A DNA stretch of 64,000 bases, taken from CBDCGJ01 sp965216645. Lineage in GTDB: Bacteria > Pseudomonadota > Alphaproteobacteria > GCA-2731375. Below are positions 62,297-64,000 of this stretch, one piece after another (position 1 is the first letter of the stretch; every line of letters starts with the position of its first letter). The translations under genes and the position numbers were made by a program. The DNA lies in contig CBDCGJ010000056.1 of the NCBI GenBank assembly GCA_965216645.1, forward strand, positions 32,432-96,431. The letters run 5' to 3'. The notes beneath the pieces were generated by a model. It made no database searches, was not told the DNA's origin, and saw only the letters and a program-made list of their open reading frames with translations.

Positions 62297-62307
62297 GGGC
62301 CTAGAAT
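62279..62307 (+). promoter_or_regulatory. Probable cas9 promoter
   Basis: TTGTCG (62279-62284) and TAGAAT (62302-62307) with a 17-nt spacer, 37 nt before the cas9 ATG. A second -10-like GATAAT lies at 62316-62321. The -35 and spacer overlap the divergent small-RNA promoter, so transcription of the two may interfere. Confidence 0.5.
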
Positions 62308-62343
62308 AGTTGCTAGATAATGCAACATTTGTTTGGGGTCGCA

Positions 62344-64000
62344 ATGATCGATTTATCCAAACTCGCAAACCTACCCGTCGACGATATGCTGATCGTCGGT
62401 CTCGATATTGGGATTGGTTCCTGCGGCATCGGGGCGATTCGCGGCGAAGAAATGGCGTTTGCCGGTGTGCGCTGTTTCTCGCCGCCGGAGGCGCCGAAGA
62501 CGCGGCAATTGTTGAATGCGGCGCGGCGGGAGGCGCGGGGCCAGCGCCGGGTGATCCGGCGGCGGCGGCAGCGGTTGCGGGATCTGCGAAAGCTGCTGCG
62601 GGCGCATGGCGTGGCGGCGGCGGTCGGCGATCCTTGGACTCTGCGCGCCGACGGGCTGGACCGGTGCCTTGATGGCGCCGAATTCGGCGCCGTCTTGATC
62701 CATATCGCCAAGCATCGCGGCTTCCAGTCCAACAGCAAGCGGGACGTCGGCAACGAAGCGCCGGCGGACAACAAGAAGATGCTGGTGGCGATGAAGGAGT
62801 TGACGGAACGGGCCGGGGGGTGGCGCACGGTCGGCGAGATGCTGGCCCGCGATCCCGCCTACGCCGGCAAGAAGCGCAACCGGGAAGGCGACTATAGCCA
62901 TACCGTGCCGCGGGACGAGCTGCGGCGGGAAGTCGAATTGCTATTCGACGCCCAGACGCGCCACGGGAACGCCCTGGCGACGGACGCGTTGCGCGCCGCC
63001 TATGCCGAACTGGCCTTTAGCCAACGGCCTCTAAAGGACAGCGAGCATATGGTCGGCGAGTGCCCGTTCGAGCCGGCGGAGAAGCGCGCCGCCCGTTTCG
63101 CGCCGTCTTTTGAACGCTTCCGCTATCTCGCCCGGCTGAACAATCTGCGCATCGAGGCGGCGGACGGCGGGGGCGAGGCACGTAAACTGAGCGTTGAAGA
63201 GTTGCATGCCGCCATGGCCGACTTCGGCAAACAGAAATCGATCTCCTTCAAAACCCTGCGGCGCAAGATCGGCCTAGGTGACGACTTTCGGTTCGCCGGT
63301 ATCCCGGCGGAGAAGGAGAAGGCCGATGTCTGCGCCAGCGCGGGCGCGGCGGCGGGTAGCTACGCTCTGCGCAACGTGGTCGGGGAAGCGGTCTGGCGCG
63401 ATGGCCTGACCGATCCGGCGCCGTTGGATGAAATCGCCTTTGTCCTCAGCTTCCGCGACGCCATCGAGCGGATCGAGGAAGGATTGCGGGAACAGGGCGT
63501 GGACGACGATCTGCAAACCCGCTTAATGGCGGCGGTGCGCGCGGGCGCGTTCGGCCATTTCAAAACCGCGGGTCATGTCAGCGCCAAGGCGGCGCGGGCG
63601 TTGGTCCCGCATCTGTTGACCGGGCACGACTATGCCGACGCCTGTGCCTTGGCCGGCTACGACCACGCCGCCCAGATCGAAGTGGATATCGAGCGGATCA
63701 ACAGCCCCACCGTGCGGCGCAGTTTGACCATCGCCGCCAAGCAGTTAAGCCATGTGATCCGCCATCTCGGCGTGCGGCCGGGTCGCATCCATATCGAGTT
63801 GGCCCGCGACGTCGGCAAGTCGGCGGACGAACGGGGCCGGCTGACCAAGGGCATCGAGGACCGCACCAAGGCGAAGGAGGCGGCGCGGGCCGAGTTCATG
63901 GAGCTACTCGGCCGGACAAGTTGCAGCGACGACGAGCTGCTGCGCTACGAGTTATGGCGGGAGCAGAACTGCCGCTGCGTCTATACGGACGAACTCATCG
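62344..64000 (+). CDS. cas9: CRISPR-associated endonuclease Cas9, 3' end cut by window
   Basis: RNA-guided DNA nuclease; the first 552 codons are intact and in one frame to the window edge. Residues 17-28, IVGLDIGIGSCG, are RuvC-I with catalytic Asp21. Residues about 62-86 form the bridge helix (RREARGQRRVIRRRRQRLRD). LIHIAKHRGFQSN near 122 is a conserved REC-region motif. RIHIELARD is RuvC-II with Glu485. From about 535, YELWREQNCRCVYTDELI is the start of the HNH domain; its catalytic His lies past the edge. The compact spacing suits type II-C. GC and codon use resemble the host. ATG 62344 is the only start giving a normal N-terminus. Confidence 0.97.
   Translation, partial: MIDLSKLANLPVDDMLIVGLDIGIGSCGIGAIRGEEMAFAGVRCFSPPEAPKTRQLLNAARREARGQRRVIRRRRQRLRDLRKLLRAHGVAAAVGDPWTLRADGLDRCLDGAEFGAVLIHIAKHRGFQSNSKRDVGNEAPADNKKMLVAMKELTERAGGWRTVGEMLARDPAYAGKKRNREGDYSHTVPRDELRREVELLFDAQTRHGNALATDALRAAYAELAFSQRPLKDSEHMVGECPFEPAEKRAARFAPSFERFRYLARLNNLRIEAADGGGEARKLSVEELHAAMADFGKQKSISFKTLRRKIGLGDDFRFAGIPAEKEKADVCASAGAAAGSYALRNVVGEAVWRDGLTDPAPLDEIAFVLSFRDAIERIEEGLREQGVDDDLQTRLMAAVRAGAFGHFKTAGHVSAKAARALVPHLLTGHDYADACALAGYDHAAQIEVDIERINSPTVRRSLTIAAKQLSHVIRHLGVRPGRIHIELARDVGKSADERGRLTKGIEDRTKAKEAARAEFMELLGRTSCSDDELLRYELWREQNCRCVYTDELI

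Noticed and set aside
62131..62343. The structured region before cas9 as a terminator of trmH
   Set aside because: Read on the plus strand the strong stem is followed by TAATCC rather than a T-run, whereas the minus strand has both a promoter and a T-run.

Overview
The window is GC-rich chromosomal DNA from an alphaproteobacterium, most likely in or near the Rhodospirillales. This rests on the gene order mdh-sucC-sucD-sucA-sucB-lpd, the alphaproteobacterial style of the intergenic palindromes, and the housekeeping genes (zapE, yggT, DUF484-xerC, priA). I could run no database search, so the taxonomy is inference.

Layout. 1-10.5 kb: end of a YtcJ-type amidohydrolase, a MerF plus GDCCVxC protein pair, an EamA transporter, a Baeyer-Villiger-type flavin monooxygenase, a tiny secreted Cys-rich protein, then five consecutive housekeeping genes (priA, a transaldolase, DUF484, xerC, a GNAT) that all carry frameshifts. 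10.5-19.6 kb: an intact TCA-cycle cluster on the minus strand. 19.8-24.2 kb: a YefM-YoeB toxin-antitoxin pair between two paralogous membrane proteins, beside a duplicated scrap of zapE, then zapE and mmsA. 24.3-28.9 kb: a frameshifted APC permease, a frameshifted AraC regulator and a molybdopterin oxidoreductase. 28.9-32.2 kb: a GbsR-type regulator with matching operators before itself and before a DUF4166 / three-domain fusion operon. 33-45 kb: a glyoxalase, a MITE-like element, DUF4037, a Cache-like protein and three RTX-repeat proteins (483, 1054 and 1264 aa) that arose by duplication. 45.2-47.5 kb: a small low-GC insert carrying a PD-(D/E)XK nuclease-like gene, bracketed by two tRNA-Ala(CGC) copies, each with three 114-bp tandem repeats. 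47.7-62.1 kb: yggT-DUF167, a hydantoinase pair, arfB, an ECF41-type sigma factor with its AhpD-like neighbour, a methyltransferase, a quinone reductase, an outer-membrane protein, a hydrolase-cyclase fusion, a DUF1330 protein, an asparaginase and a TrmH-type RNA methyltransferase.

62.1-64.0 kb holds the main discovery: the first 552 codons of an intact cas9 running off the right edge. The sequence shows RuvC-I, the Arg-rich bridge helix, RuvC-II and the first residues of HNH. Divergent from it lies a short structured RNA with its own sigma70-like promoter and a terminal T-run, a good tracrRNA candidate. The array and cas1/cas2 must lie beyond the window, so subtype II-C is inference.

Two features run through the whole window. 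Frameshifts are confined to two blocks (5.2-10.5 kb and 24.3-26.5 kb), which suggests assembly or read error rather than biological decay. Palindromic repeats of several families are scattered between genes, and in one case a REP-like element and a GGGTC palindrome are both translated inside a fusion protein.
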